The notes beneath the pieces were generated by a model. The model searched no databases, was not told the DNA's origin, and saw nothing but the letters and a program-made list of their open reading frames with translations. DNA of 64,000 nucleotides from Candidatus Zhuqueibacterota bacterium (GTDB lineage Bacteria; Zhuqueibacterota; Zhuqueibacteria; Oceanimicrobiales; Oceanimicrobiaceae): the NCBI GenBank assembly GCA_029262055.1, contig JAJDAD010000019.1:1-64000 (forward strand), written 5' to 3'. Position numbers and translations under genes: made by a program. Below are positions 17,955-27,311 of this stretch, piece after piece. Numbering within the stretch: position 1 is the first letter of the stretch; the number at the start of each line of letters is the position of its first letter.

Positions 17955-20330
17955 ATGGCCCTGAAGAAATCCGAACTCTACAGCTCCATCTGGCAAAGCT
18001 GTGACGAGCTGCGCGGCGGCATGGATGCCAGCCAGTACAAGGATTACGTCCTGGTGCTGCTGTTCATCAAGTACATCAGCGATAAGTATGCCGGCCAGCA
18101 CTACGCGGCGATTACGATCCCGTCTGGCGCCAGTTTCAAGGACATGGTCGCGCTCAAAGGCAATAGCGAAATCGGCGACAAGATCAACAAGGAGATCATT
18201 GCCCCGCTGGCCAAAGCCAACAAGCTTTCTTCCTTCCCGGACTTCATGGATGCCACCAAGCTCGGCAGCGGCAAGGAGATGGTGGACCGGCTCACCAACC
18301 TGATCGCCATCTTCGAGAACCCGGCCCTCGATTTCTCAAAGAACCGCGCCGAAGGCGATGACATCCTCGGCGACGCCTACGAATATCTGATGCGGCATTT
18401 CGCCACCCAGAGTGGCAAGAGCAAGGGCCAGTTTTACACGCCCGCTGAAGTCAGCCGCATCATCGCGCAGATCAGCGGCATCCGCGACGCGAAGACCAGT
18501 GCTGCCACCACCGTCTACGATCCCACCTGCGGCTCCGGTTCACTGCTTTTGAAGGTGGCCGACGAGGCCGGCGCCGCCGTCACGCTCTACGGGCAGGAAA
18601 AGGACTCCGCCACCAGCGGCCTGGCGCGGATGAACATGATCCTGCACGACAACCCGACCGCACTGATCGTGCAGGGCAACACGCTGACCGATCCCAGTTT
18701 CAAAGCGGCCGAAACGCTCAAGACTTTTGACTACGTGGTCGCCAATCCGCCCTTTTCCGATAAGCGCTGGAGCACCGGTCTCGACCCGCTGAACGACCCC
18801 TTCGAGCGCTTCAAGCCGTTTGGCACACCGCCCGGTAAGCAGGGTGACTATGCCTACTTGCTGCACATCGTGCGCTCGCTCAAGAGCACCGGCAAGGGTG
18901 CCTGCATCCTGCCGCACGGCGTGCTCTTCCGTGGCAACGCCGAGGCTGACATCCGCCGCGCCCTGGTGCGCAAGGGCTACATCAAGGGCATCATCGGCCT
19001 GCCCGCCAACCTGTTCTTCGGCACCGGCATCCCCGCCTGTATCGTGGTCATCGACAAGGCGGAGGCCCAGGTCCGCAAGGGCATCTTCATGGTCGATGCC
19101 AGCGCCGGCTTCATGAAGGACGGCCCGAAGAACCGTTTGCGGGACATGGATATCCACAGGATCGTGGACGTCTTCAACAAGGGGCTCGAGGCGCCGAAAT
19201 ACGCGCGCATGGTGCCCTTAGCGGAGATCGAAAAGAACGAATTCAACCTTAACCTGCCGCGCTACATCGACAGCCAGACGCCCGAGGACCTGCAGGATAT
19301 CGCGGGCCATTTGCAGGGCGGCATCCCGGCCGCCGATGTTGATGCGCTGCAGCGCTACTGGGAGGTCTGCCCGCAACTGCGGCACAGCCTGTTTGAGGAA
19401 AACCGGCCCGGCTACTACAATCTCGCCGTGGAGAAGTCGGCTATCAAGTCCGCCATTTACGAGCACCCCGAGTTCGCCGCCTTCATTGCCGGCATGAATG
19501 ACCATTTTGCCGCATGGCGGCAAGAGAGCAGCGCAATGCTCAAGGCTTTGCAGGCGGGCTGCCATCCCAAGGAAATCATCGTGGCGCTGGCCGAGGGCCT
19601 GCTCGCCCACTACGCCGGCAAGCCGCTGATCGACGCCTACGATGTCTACCAACACCTGATGGACTACTGGGCCGAAACTATGCAGGACGACTGCTACCTG
19701 ATCGCCGCCGACGGCTGGCAGGCCGAGACCAGCCGTATCATTGAGAAGGACAAGAAGGGCAAGAAGAAGGACAAGGGCTGGACCTGCGACCTCATCCCCA
19801 AGGCTCTGGTCGTCGCCCGCACCTTCAGCAGGGAGCAGGCGGCCATCGGCCAGCTCGCGGCCGAGATGGAGGAAGAACACGGGGGCGAGGACGGGGCATT
19901 CGCCGAACTCGACAAGGTGAACAAGGCTGCAGTTGTTGCGCGACTGAAGGAGTTGAGAGTTGAGAACGGCGAGTTGGTAGTGGAAGAAAGGAGTGCGCTG
20001 GAGGAATGGTTGAAGCGCAACAATGAGCAAACCGACCTCAAGAAGCGTCTCAAACAGGCGGAAGCCGCGCTCAACGCCCAGGCCTACGCCCGGTATCCGA
20101 AGCTCACCGAGCCCGAGATCAAGACGCTGGTGGTGGACGACAAGTGGCTCGCCACGCTCGATGCCGCCATCCACGGTGAGATGGACCGCGTGAGCCAGCA
20201 GCTCACCCAGCGCGTGAAGGAGTTGGCCGAGCGTTATGAGACGCCGCTGCCGCAGATGGCCAGCTGCGTGACCGAGTTGGAGGCGAAAGTGAACGGGCAC
20301 CTGGAGATGATGGGTTTCTCATGGAAGTGA
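17955..20330 (+). CDS. hsdM: Type I restriction-modification system, DNA methyltransferase subunit (long form)
   Basis: This is the modification subunit, an N6-adenine methyltransferase. It has the N-terminal HsdM helical domain, then a SAM-binding motif DPTCGSG at 189-195 and the catalytic NPPF at 264-267. It is 791 residues long, clearly longer than the usual 500-550. The extra C-terminal 300 residues are charged and partly coiled-coil. It acts with HsdS to methylate the recognition sequence and joins HsdR for cleavage. Its last 10 bases overlap hsdS, so the two are translationally coupled. The region is visibly richer in G+C than the flanking genes, which suggests horizontal acquisition. 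Confidence 0.94.
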   Translation: MALKKSELYSSIWQSCDELRGGMDASQYKDYVLVLLFIKYISDKYAGQHYAAITIPSGASFKDMVALKGNSEIGDKINKEIIAPLAKANKLSSFPDFMDATKLGSGKEMVDRLTNLIAIFENPALDFSKNRAEGDDILGDAYEYLMRHFATQSGKSKGQFYTPAEVSRIIAQISGIRDAKTSAATTVYDPTCGSGSLLLKVADEAGAAVTLYGQEKDSATSGLARMNMILHDNPTALIVQGNTLTDPSFKAAETLKTFDYVVANPPFSDKRWSTGLDPLNDPFERFKPFGTPPGKQGDYAYLLHIVRSLKSTGKGACILPHGVLFRGNAEADIRRALVRKGYIKGIIGLPANLFFGTGIPACIVVIDKAEAQVRKGIFMVDASAGFMKDGPKNRLRDMDIHRIVDVFNKGLEAPKYARMVPLAEIEKNEFNLNLPRYIDSQTPEDLQDIAGHLQGGIPAADVDALQRYWEVCPQLRHSLFEENRPGYYNLAVEKSAIKSAIYEHPEFAAFIAGMNDHFAAWRQESSAMLKALQAGCHPKEIIVALAEGLLAHYAGKPLIDAYDVYQHLMDYWAETMQDDCYLIAADGWQAETSRIIEKDKKGKKKDKGWTCDLIPKALVVARTFSREQAAIGQLAAEMEEEHGGEDGAFAELDKVNKAAVVARLKELRVENGELVVEERSALEEWLKRNNEQTDLKKRLKQAEAALNAQAYARYPKLTEPEIKTLVVDDKWLATLDAAIHGEMDRVSQQLTQRVKELAERYETPLPQMASCVTELEAKVNGHLEMMGFSWK

Positions 20331-21553
20331 AACTGGGCTACAGGCAGACGGAGGTGGGAGTGATTCCGGAAGATTGGAAGCCAACGACGATTGGCGATCT
20401 CGCCAGCAAGGTTGGAAGCGGTGTCACGCCAAGAGGAGGCAGCAACAACTACAGTGAATACGGACGCCCATTCATCCGGAGCCAGAACGTCGGCTGGGGA
20501 ACACTGCTGCTCAACGATCTGGTTTACATCGACGATGACACACACAGTGGTTTTTCCGCCACAGAGCTAAGGCAGAATGATGTCCTCTTGAATATCACCG
20601 GCGCCTCAATCGGTCGGAGTGCAATCGCGGATGCACGTTTGGCGGGTGGCAATGTGAATCAGCACGTCTGCATTATCAGAACCGATGCACGTGAGGTCAC
20701 GTCTCGCTTCATCAATTACTTCTTGCTTTCGGGTTTGGGCCAGCAACAGATCGATAGCTTTCAGGCCGGTGGCAATCGCGAAGGGCTCAACTTTGGTCAG
20801 ATTCGTTCTATCAAACTTCCCCTCCCACCCACCAAGGCCGAACAAGAAGCCATCGCCGAGGCGTTGAGCGATGCGGATGCCCACATCGAATCCCTGGAGC
20901 AACTCATTGCCAAGAGGCGCCAGCTCAAACAAGGCGCCATGCAGGAGTTGCTCACCGGCAAGAAGCGCCTGCCGGGGTTCAACGGGGAGTGGGAAGTGAA
21001 GCGGTTGGGGGAGGTCGCCCACCCGCGCAAGGAGCGAATCGACCCGAGGCGAGCAGGATCTCAGGAGTTCTGCATCGAGTTAGAACATTTCGAACAAGGA
21101 ACGGGGTGCCTTGTCGGCTACACTGCGACATCAGAAGGTTCCTCTCTCAAATCCGTGTTTCAAGAAGATGATGTTCTGTTCGGAAAGCTCCGCGCCTACC
21201 TTCGGAAATATTGGCTCGCAAGCCGCCAAGGCGTCTGCTCGACAGAGATTTGGGTGTTGGTGGCGAAGCACTCTCTACTCATCCCGCAGTATTTGTTCCA
21301 GCTCGTGAAGGTTGATCGCTTCATTGAAACGGCCAGCTCAGCCTATGGCACACACATGCCTCGTTCCGACTGGAATGTCGTAAAGAACTACGAAGTAAGG
21401 CTGCCCACGCTACCCGAACAAGAAGCCATCGCCACCATCCTCACCGACATGGATGCGGCAATCGCCGCGCTGGAGGCCAAGCTCGCCAAAGCCCGCCAAC
21501 TCAAGCAGGGCATGATGCAGGAATTGCTAACCGGGAGGATTCGGCTGGTATGA
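20321..21553 (+). CDS. hsdS: Type I restriction-modification system, specificity subunit
   Basis: This 410-residue protein sets the DNA sequence recognised by the methyltransferase and the restriction complex. It has the usual two-fold layout: a target-recognition domain (about residues 15-165), a conserved coiled-coil spacer, a second target-recognition domain (about 225-370) and a second spacer. The spacers are near copies, both ending in a RQLKQG-MQELLTG-type stretch. The start codon overlaps the end of hsdM by 10 bases, and the end overlaps the next gene by 4 bases. The recognition sequence cannot be predicted by eye, but should be bipartite. Confidence 0.93.
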   Translation: MEVKLGYRQTEVGVIPEDWKPTTIGDLASKVGSGVTPRGGSNNYSEYGRPFIRSQNVGWGTLLLNDLVYIDDDTHSGFSATELRQNDVLLNITGASIGRSAIADARLAGGNVNQHVCIIRTDAREVTSRFINYFLLSGLGQQQIDSFQAGGNREGLNFGQIRSIKLPLPPTKAEQEAIAEALSDADAHIESLEQLIAKRRQLKQGAMQELLTGKKRLPGFNGEWEVKRLGEVAHPRKERIDPRRAGSQEFCIELEHFEQGTGCLVGYTATSEGSSLKSVFQEDDVLFGKLRAYLRKYWLASRQGVCSTEIWVLVAKHSLLIPQYLFQLVKVDRFIETASSAYGTHMPRSDWNVVKNYEVRLPTLPEQEAIATILTDMDAAIAALEAKLAKARQLKQGMMQELLTGRIRLV

Positions 21554-22935
21554 AGGAAAGCCAGAACACCGAATGGAAAGAGAGCTGGCGCGACGAGTAT
21601 TTGCGCTGGATCTGCGGTTTTGCCAACGCCGAGGGCGGTGTGCTGGTTATCGGGCGCAACGACAAGGGCATGGTCCGCGGATTGTCCCGGGCCGCAAAGC
21701 TGCTGGTGGACATTCCGAACAAAGTACGGGACATCCTGGGGATTGTGGTGGAGGTCAACCTTCGTGAGCAGGCCGGGAAGGAGTATCTGGAAATCGTGGT
21801 GGAGCCCTACCCGTATCCGGTCAGCTACAAGGGCGAATATCACTATCGCAGCGGCAGCACAAACCAGACGCTCAAGGGCGCCGCGCTGCAGCGGTTCCTC
21901 CTGGGCAAACAGGGGCTTCATTGGGACGGTGTTCCGGCGCCGGGGCTGCAGTTGGCGGCCTGCGGCAAGGAGGCATTCGAGATCTTCAGGCGAAATGCCG
22001 CGCGAAGCGGGCGCGTGGATGAGGCCGCCCTGCAGGAGCGGGATGAAGTGTTGCTGGAACATCTTCAACTTGTGGAAGGAGACTATCTTAAACGGCCTAC
22101 GGCTTTGCTCTTCGCCAAGGAGCCCGAGAAGTTCGTCAGCGGTGCGTACACTAAGATCGGCTTCTTCAGGACGGATGATGATCTTCTCTACCAGGACGAA
22201 ATCCACGGCAGCCTGTTTGTGCAGGTCGAGAACATCCTGGAGCTTCTCCGGACCAAGTACCTCAAGGCGTACATCCGCTATGAGGGCATTCAACGGATTG
22301 AGGAATACCTCTTTCCGATTCCCGCCTTGCGCGAGGCGATCCTCAATGCATTGGTTCACAAGGACTACGCCAGCGCCATACCCATCCAGATCAGCGTCTA
22401 TGAGCACCAGATCGTGATTTGGAGTCCGGGACACTTGCCCGATGATTGGACCATGGAGAAGCTGCTGGGCAAGCATCCGTCCCGGCCATTCAATCCACTT
22501 GTCGCCAACGCATTTTTCCGTGCGGGCTACGTTGAGGCCTGGGGGCGTGGTATTGAGAAGATTCAGCGCGAATGCCGGGAGTATGACATACCGCCACCCG
22601 ATTTTGATCCCGACTTGGCGGGGTTGATGTTAACCTTCCACGCCAATCCCAGCCGCCTGACGGAGGTGCTGGGCGATGGAAGCCGGTTGGATGAAAAGTG
22701 GGGTGAAAAGTGGGGTGACAAATGGGGTGAAAAGTGGGGCGAGACGATGGCGGCGAAACGACTCAGGATCGCCCGGGCCATGCTGCGCAATCCCCGCGTT
22801 TCCACCCCGCAACTCGCCGCTGAACTCGGCATGGGAATAACGGGAATCGAGAATCACCTGAAGGTCATGCGCGAAAGCGGCTGCATCAGACGCGTCGGTC
22901 CGCCCAGGGGCGGTCATTGGGAGATCCTGCCGTGA
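21550..22935 (+). CDS. AlbA_2/Schlafen-like ATP-binding regulator inside the restriction operon
   Basis: This 461-residue protein has an N-terminal AlbA_2 (Schlafen AAA_4-like) domain. It begins TEWKESWRDEYLRWICGFAN and runs on to EGGVLVIG, the hallmark of this family. The middle resembles the RecG-like/HATPase_c_4 region, with ALREAILNALVHKDY and SPGHLP. Near the C-terminus an EKWG repeat links to a winged-helix domain (about 400-460). Proteins of this type are annotated as transcriptional regulators or predicted helicase-like ATP-binding proteins and occur often in defence loci. The start overlaps hsdS by 4 bases (ATGA) and the end overlaps hsdR (GTGA). It may regulate the system or add its own defence function; which one is unknown. 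Confidence 0.82.
   Translation: MKESQNTEWKESWRDEYLRWICGFANAEGGVLVIGRNDKGMVRGLSRAAKLLVDIPNKVRDILGIVVEVNLREQAGKEYLEIVVEPYPYPVSYKGEYHYRSGSTNQTLKGAALQRFLLGKQGLHWDGVPAPGLQLAACGKEAFEIFRRNAARSGRVDEAALQERDEVLLEHLQLVEGDYLKRPTALLFAKEPEKFVSGAYTKIGFFRTDDDLLYQDEIHGSLFVQVENILELLRTKYLKAYIRYEGIQRIEEYLFPIPALREAILNALVHKDYASAIPIQISVYEHQIVIWSPGHLPDDWTMEKLLGKHPSRPFNPLVANAFFRAGYVEAWGRGIEKIQRECREYDIPPPDFDPDLAGLMLTFHANPSRLTEVLGDGSRLDEKWGEKWGDKWGEKWGETMAAKRLRIARAMLRNPRVSTPQLAAELGMGITGIENHLKVMRESGCIRRVGPPRGGHWEILP
22693..22740 (+). repeat. Four in-frame 12-base repeats encoding EKWG units
   Basis: Four adjoining 12-base units, close to GAAAAGTGGGGT, encode EKWG, EKWG, DKWG and EKWG at 22693-22740. They lie in the linker between the ATP-binding part and the winged helix of the AlbA_2 protein. 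Unit length is a multiple of three, so copy-number change would alter linker length without a frameshift. Confidence 0.85.
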
Positions 22936-25900
22936 GCACCATCGGCCAACCCGAACGCGCGACGCAGAACCGTGTCATCGCCCTGTTTCGCACCGAGCTA
23001 GACTACAGCTACCTCGGCGACTGGACTGACCGGGAGGGCAACAGCAACATCGAGGAGGGTCTGCTCTCGACCTGGCTGGCCAAGCATGGCACCACGCCGA
23101 CGCAAATCAGCGTTGCCCTGCACAGGCTGCGCACCGAGGCGGACAACCACAGCCGCACGCTCTACGGCAACAACCAGGCTGTCTACAACCTGCTGCGCTA
23201 CGGCGTGCCCGTGAAGATCGAGGCGGGCAAGGTGACGGAAACCGTGCACCTGATCAACTGGCAGGAGCCGGACCGGAACGACTTCGCCATCGCCGAAGAA
23301 GTGACGCTCAAGGGCAACCATGAGCGGCGGCCCGATGTCGTGCTGTATGTTAACGGCATCGCCATCGCCGTGCTGGAGTTGAAGAACAGCCGGGTGAGCA
23401 TCGGTCACGGCATCCGCCAGAGCCTCTCCAACCAGCAGCATGAATTCAACGAATGGTTCTTCAGCACCGTGCAGTTCATCTTCGCCGGTAACGACTCAGA
23501 AGGCCTACGATACGGCGCAATCAAAACGGAGGAGAAGTACTTCCTGAAGTGGAAGGAAGATGAGCAGGACGACAGTCGCTCTAAGCTTGACAAGTACCTG
23601 CTCAAGATGTGCGAGAAGCGCCGGCTGATCGAACTGATGCACGACTTCGTGCTGTTCGACGGCGGCGTGAAGAAACTGCCGCGCGCACACCAGTATTTCG
23701 GCGTCAAGGCCGCGCAGACGCATGCGCGCGTGAGGAAGGGCGGCATCATCTGGCACACGCAGGGGAGCGGCAAGAGCATCGTCATGGTGCTGCTCGCGAA
23801 ATGGATCCTGGAGAACAATCCCAACGCCCGCGTCGCCATCATCACGGACCGCGACGAGCTGGACAAACAGATCGAGCGGGTCTTCACCGAGGCGGGCGAA
23901 GCCATCAGGCGCACCAGCAGCGGCCGCGACCTGATGAGCCAGCTCGGCCAGGCCAAGCCGCGCCTGCTGTGCTCGTTGGTGCACAAGTTCGGGCGCAAGG
24001 ACGTGGACGACTTTGACGCCTACATCAAGGAGTTGGAAGCCCAACCCAGTCCGACCATGGGGGAGGTCTTCGTGTTCGTGGACGAATGCCACCGTACGCA
24101 AAGCGGCAAGCTGCACCGGGTGATGAAGGCCATGATGCCCAACGCGGTATTCATCGGCTTCACCGGCACGCCTTTGCTCGCCAAAGACAAGGCGACCAGC
24201 CTGGAGGTCTTCGGCGGCTACATCCACACCTACAAGTTCAGCGAGGGCGTCGAGGATGACGTGGTGCTCGATCTCGTTTATGAGGCGCGCGACATCGATC
24301 AGCGCCTTGGCTCCGAGGACAAGATCGACGCCTGGTTCGAGGCCAAGACCAGGGGGCTGAACGACTGGCAAAAGGACGAGCTGAAGAATCAGTGGGGCAC
24401 GATGCAGAACGTGCTCAGCTCCCGCTCGCGCATGGACCGGGTGGTGAGTGATATCGTCTTTGACTTCAGCGTGAAGCCGCGCCTTTCCAGCGAACGGGGC
24501 AACGCAATCCTGGTGGCGTCTAGCATCTACGAAGCGTGCAAGTATTTCATCCTGTTTCAGAAGACCCCGTTCAAGGGCAAGTGCGCTGTGGTGACCTCCC
24601 ACAACCCGCTGGCCCGGGACGTAACGCTGGAGGAAACCGGCGCCAACACCGAGACCGACAAGCAGTTCATCTACAACACCTACAGCGAGCTGCTGAAGGA
24701 GATCGATGGCAAGCCGGGCATGACTAAAACGGAGGCCTTCGAGGAGCAGGCCAAAGCGCTGTTCACCAGGGAGCCGGCGAATATGAAGCTGCTGGTCGTG
24801 GTAGACAAGCTGCTCACCGGCTTCGACGCGCCGCCCTGCACCTATCTCTACATCGACAAGTCCATGCAGGACCATGGCCTGTTCCAGGCTATCTGCCGAG
24901 TCAACCGCTTGGACGGCGAGGACAAGGATTTCGGCTATATCGTGGACTACAAAGACCTGTTCCCGAAGGTCGAGAATGCCATCGCCGTCTACACCTCGGA
25001 GCTCGATCACAGCGCCGGCGGGGTTGAGCCGGAGGTGCTGCTGCAGGACCGCCTGAAGAAAGGCAAGGAACGGCTCGACAACGCGCTTGAAGCCCTCGCC
25101 CTGCTCTGTGAACCGGTCGAACCGCCAAAAGATGAGCTGGAGCATATCCACTACTTCTGCGGCAACACGGAGATTCGAGAGGATCTGCAGGAGCGGAAGC
25201 CGCAGCGGGTTGCGCTCTACAAGGCGGCCGTGGTCCTGGTGCGCGCCTACGCCAACATTGCCGATGAACTGGAGCCCGCCGGATATGGTGGCGTCGACAT
25301 CAGGCGCATTAAGCAACAGCTCAAGCACTACCTGAACCTGCGAGAGATCATCCGCAAGGCCAGCGGCGAGACGCTCGACCTCAAACCTTACGAGGCCGAC
25401 ATGCGGCACCTGATCGACACCTACATCGAAGCGGATGAGCCGAGGAAGATCTCGCCCTTCGATAATATGGGCCTGCTGGAGCTGGTCGTAAAGACCGGCA
25501 TCGCCAATGCCATTGCGTCGCAGCTCGGCGGCTTGAAGGGCAACAGGAATGCCATCGCTGAGGCTATTGAGAACAACGTGCGCCGCAAGATCATCAAAGA
25601 GCACCTGAACGACCCGGCCTACTACGAAAAGATGTCGGCCCTGCTGGACGAGATCATCGCGGCACGGAAGGCCAAGGCCATCGAGTTCGAGGAATACCTG
25701 AAGCGCATCGCGACTCTGGCGCAGAGTGTCGAGGCAGGGATGGCTGAGGATACGCCCGAGCGGTTGAAGGACAGTCCGGCCCTTCGGGCAGTCTACAACA
25801 ATCTGAAAAGGGATAGGCCGACGCCTGCGCGAGCGGGCCGCGTAGCCGATGACCGAGGCGAATACGCGACCGCCGGCGACCCGGTCTTGGAAGTGGCGGT

Positions 25901-26057
25901 GAAGATAGACGCGACGGTGAAAAAGGTACGACCGGACGGTTGGCGCGGGGTGCAAGCTCGCGAACAAGTGATCAAAGCGGCCTTGTATGAGATTCTGCAA
26001 GATGAGACCGAAGTGGAGCGGATTTTCTTGATCATTAAGGCGCGAGGTGAGTACTAG
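22932..26057 (+). CDS. hsdR: Type I restriction-modification system, restriction (translocase/endonuclease) subunit
   Basis: This 1041-residue protein pumps and cleaves unmodified DNA. The N-terminal PD-(D/E)xK nuclease core shows PD at 134-135 and E149-L-K151 in VLELKNS. It is followed by a superfamily 2 helicase core with the Walker A motif HTQGSGKS, the DECHR box and a downstream motif VDKLLTGFDAP. A C-terminal helical region contacts the methyltransferase. GTG at 22932 overlaps the stop of the preceding gene as GTGA; an in-frame TTG five codons upstream is less likely. The stop overlaps the next start by one base. The chain looks complete, so the system is probably active. Confidence 0.94.
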   Translation: MSTIGQPERATQNRVIALFRTELDYSYLGDWTDREGNSNIEEGLLSTWLAKHGTTPTQISVALHRLRTEADNHSRTLYGNNQAVYNLLRYGVPVKIEAGKVTETVHLINWQEPDRNDFAIAEEVTLKGNHERRPDVVLYVNGIAIAVLELKNSRVSIGHGIRQSLSNQQHEFNEWFFSTVQFIFAGNDSEGLRYGAIKTEEKYFLKWKEDEQDDSRSKLDKYLLKMCEKRRLIELMHDFVLFDGGVKKLPRAHQYFGVKAAQTHARVRKGGIIWHTQGSGKSIVMVLLAKWILENNPNARVAIITDRDELDKQIERVFTEAGEAIRRTSSGRDLMSQLGQAKPRLLCSLVHKFGRKDVDDFDAYIKELEAQPSPTMGEVFVFVDECHRTQSGKLHRVMKAMMPNAVFIGFTGTPLLAKDKATSLEVFGGYIHTYKFSEGVEDDVVLDLVYEARDIDQRLGSEDKIDAWFEAKTRGLNDWQKDELKNQWGTMQNVLSSRSRMDRVVSDIVFDFSVKPRLSSERGNAILVASSIYEACKYFILFQKTPFKGKCAVVTSHNPLARDVTLEETGANTETDKQFIYNTYSELLKEIDGKPGMTKTEAFEEQAKALFTREPANMKLLVVVDKLLTGFDAPPCTYLYIDKSMQDHGLFQAICRVNRLDGEDKDFGYIVDYKDLFPKVENAIAVYTSELDHSAGGVEPEVLLQDRLKKGKERLDNALEALALLCEPVEPPKDELEHIHYFCGNTEIREDLQERKPQRVALYKAAVVLVRAYANIADELEPAGYGGVDIRRIKQQLKHYLNLREIIRKASGETLDLKPYEADMRHLIDTYIEADEPRKISPFDNMGLLELVVKTGIANAIASQLGGLKGNRNAIAEAIENNVRRKIIKEHLNDPAYYEKMSALLDEIIAARKAKAIEFEEYLKRIATLAQSVEAGMAEDTPERLKDSPALRAVYNNLKRDRPTPARAGRVADDRGEYATAGDPVLEVAVKIDATVKKVRPDGWRGVQAREQVIKAALYEILQDETEVERIFLIIKARGEY

Positions 26058-26773
26058 TGGAGTCGCAAATCAAGCTGGGTGACATCGCGGTGGACGTAGT
26101 CCTGAAGGACATCAAGAATGTTCATCTCAGCGTCTATCCCCCGACAGGTAGGGTGCGCATCTCAGCCCCGAAGCGCATGAGCATGGACACCATTCGCCTG
26201 TTCGCGATCTCCAAGCTTGGCTGGATCAAGCAGCAGAAGAAGAAGCTTCGAGAACAAGAGCGCGAAACCCCTCGCGACTATGTGGACCGGGAAAGCCACT
26301 ACGTGTGGGGCAAGCGCTATTTGCTCACGGTCTCCGAGCTCAATGAGCCAGCCCTCATTGAGCTTAGGCACAGCCGCATGCTTCTGCGTGTCCGTCCTGG
26401 AACAGATGCGCCCAAAAGGCAGGCTCTTGTTGAGCAATGGTATCGCGGGCAGGTCAAGAACGCTGTGCCCCCGTTGTTCGCCCGCTGGCAGCCGCGGATC
26501 GGCGTGAGCGTGGAGCGGTTTTACGTGCGGGCAATGAAGACCAAGTGGGGGAGCTGCAACCACAAGGCGTGCACGATTCGCCTTAACACAGAGCTGGCAA
26601 AGAAGCCTGCGGAGTGCCTCGAGTACATTGTTGTTCACGAACTGGTGCACTTGCTGGAGCCGACCCACAACGCCCGCTTCGTCGCGCTGATGGACCGGTT
26701 CATGCCCAACTGGCAGTTCCAGCGCCAGGTGCTCAATCGCCTGCCGGTTCGACGAGAAAAGTGGAGTTATTAA
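26057..26773 (+). CDS. YgjP/DUF45 (SprT-like) metal-dependent hydrolase linked to the restriction system
   Basis: This 238-residue protein of the YgjP-like DUF45 family carries the zinc-metallopeptidase motif HELVH in VVHELVHLLEP, followed by HNARF, where the third zinc ligand is expected. The upstream KWGSCNHK motif is also typical of the family. The start GTG at 26057 shares one base with the hsdR stop codon, so it is the last gene of the operon. DUF45 proteins are repeatedly found next to type I restriction genes. A role in turnover of the restriction subunit has been suggested by that association only, so the substrate here is inference. Confidence 0.85.
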   Translation: MESQIKLGDIAVDVVLKDIKNVHLSVYPPTGRVRISAPKRMSMDTIRLFAISKLGWIKQQKKKLREQERETPRDYVDRESHYVWGKRYLLTVSELNEPALIELRHSRMLLRVRPGTDAPKRQALVEQWYRGQVKNAVPPLFARWQPRIGVSVERFYVRAMKTKWGSCNHKACTIRLNTELAKKPAECLEYIVVHELVHLLEPTHNARFVALMDRFMPNWQFQRQVLNRLPVRREKWSY

Positions 26774-26888
26774 ATTTGTGCACACAGACACAGTCCTAGG
26801 TGCGACCGAACCAAACACTCGTTGGGCACCTGCTCCTTAGTCCGTACTTGATACAGTCGAACAGGCACTTCAAAACCAAGGGGGAAAC

Positions 26889-27239
26889 ATGATCAATAGA
26901 GCGGCAATCATTCTCAAGTACAAGTCACCGGCGGTACAATGGATCAATGAAGCAGATCCATGCGTTGAGGACCCAGGAATTTCGCTTGCGTCAGTGAATG
27001 AAGACAGGACTGTATATCTCATAAGGGACCAGGATGCAGACGATCCCGAAACAGTCGCAGAATGGATAGCCCTGAACTACGAAGCGCTTTTCGAAAGTGA
27101 ACTCGAAGGCTGGTACACGGATGAAGATCTTTGGCCCAAGAACCGGAATCTCGCTCTCTTCCGGAAATGGTTTGAGATTGAATGCCATACTGTAATTGAG
27201 GATACGGTAGACTTGCCGATCGAAGACGATGAAACATAA
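26889..27239 (+). CDS. Conserved hypothetical protein at the end of the restriction island
   Basis: This 116-residue, acidic, soluble protein has no signal peptide or membrane segment. A segment reading INEADPCVEDPGISLASVN is followed by DRTVYLI and by FESELEGWYTDEDLWPKNR. I recall this style from a widely scattered bacterial family without known function, but cannot name a domain. It starts with ATG after AAGGGGGAAAC, a good ribosome binding site. It lies 115 bases after the metallopeptidase and 72 bases before the M28 peptidase. It may be island cargo. Confidence 0.75.
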   Translation: MINRAAIILKYKSPAVQWINEADPCVEDPGISLASVNEDRTVYLIRDQDADDPETVAEWIALNYEALFESELEGWYTDEDLWPKNRNLALFRKWFEIECHTVIEDTVDLPIEDDET

Positions 27240-27311
27240 CCACAACACCCAAGACAGTTCATAAATATACGGGCCAGCCAATACAGGACTCACTCTTTGA
27301 TAGGAAACAGA

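Noticed and set aside
19218-20300. 360-codon minus-strand frame across hsdM
   Set aside because: It is a shadow of hsdM for the same compositional reason, with no ribosome binding site or family.
22693-22740. Short tandem repeats as a possible CRISPR or regulatory array
   Set aside because: There are no spacers, and the units are codons of a coherent protein linker.
23505-26000. 831-codon open frame on the minus strand across hsdR
   Set aside because: It lies entirely antisense to a well-recognised hsdR. Long antisense frames arise from the G+C-rich codon use of the island, and the translation has no recognisable domain.
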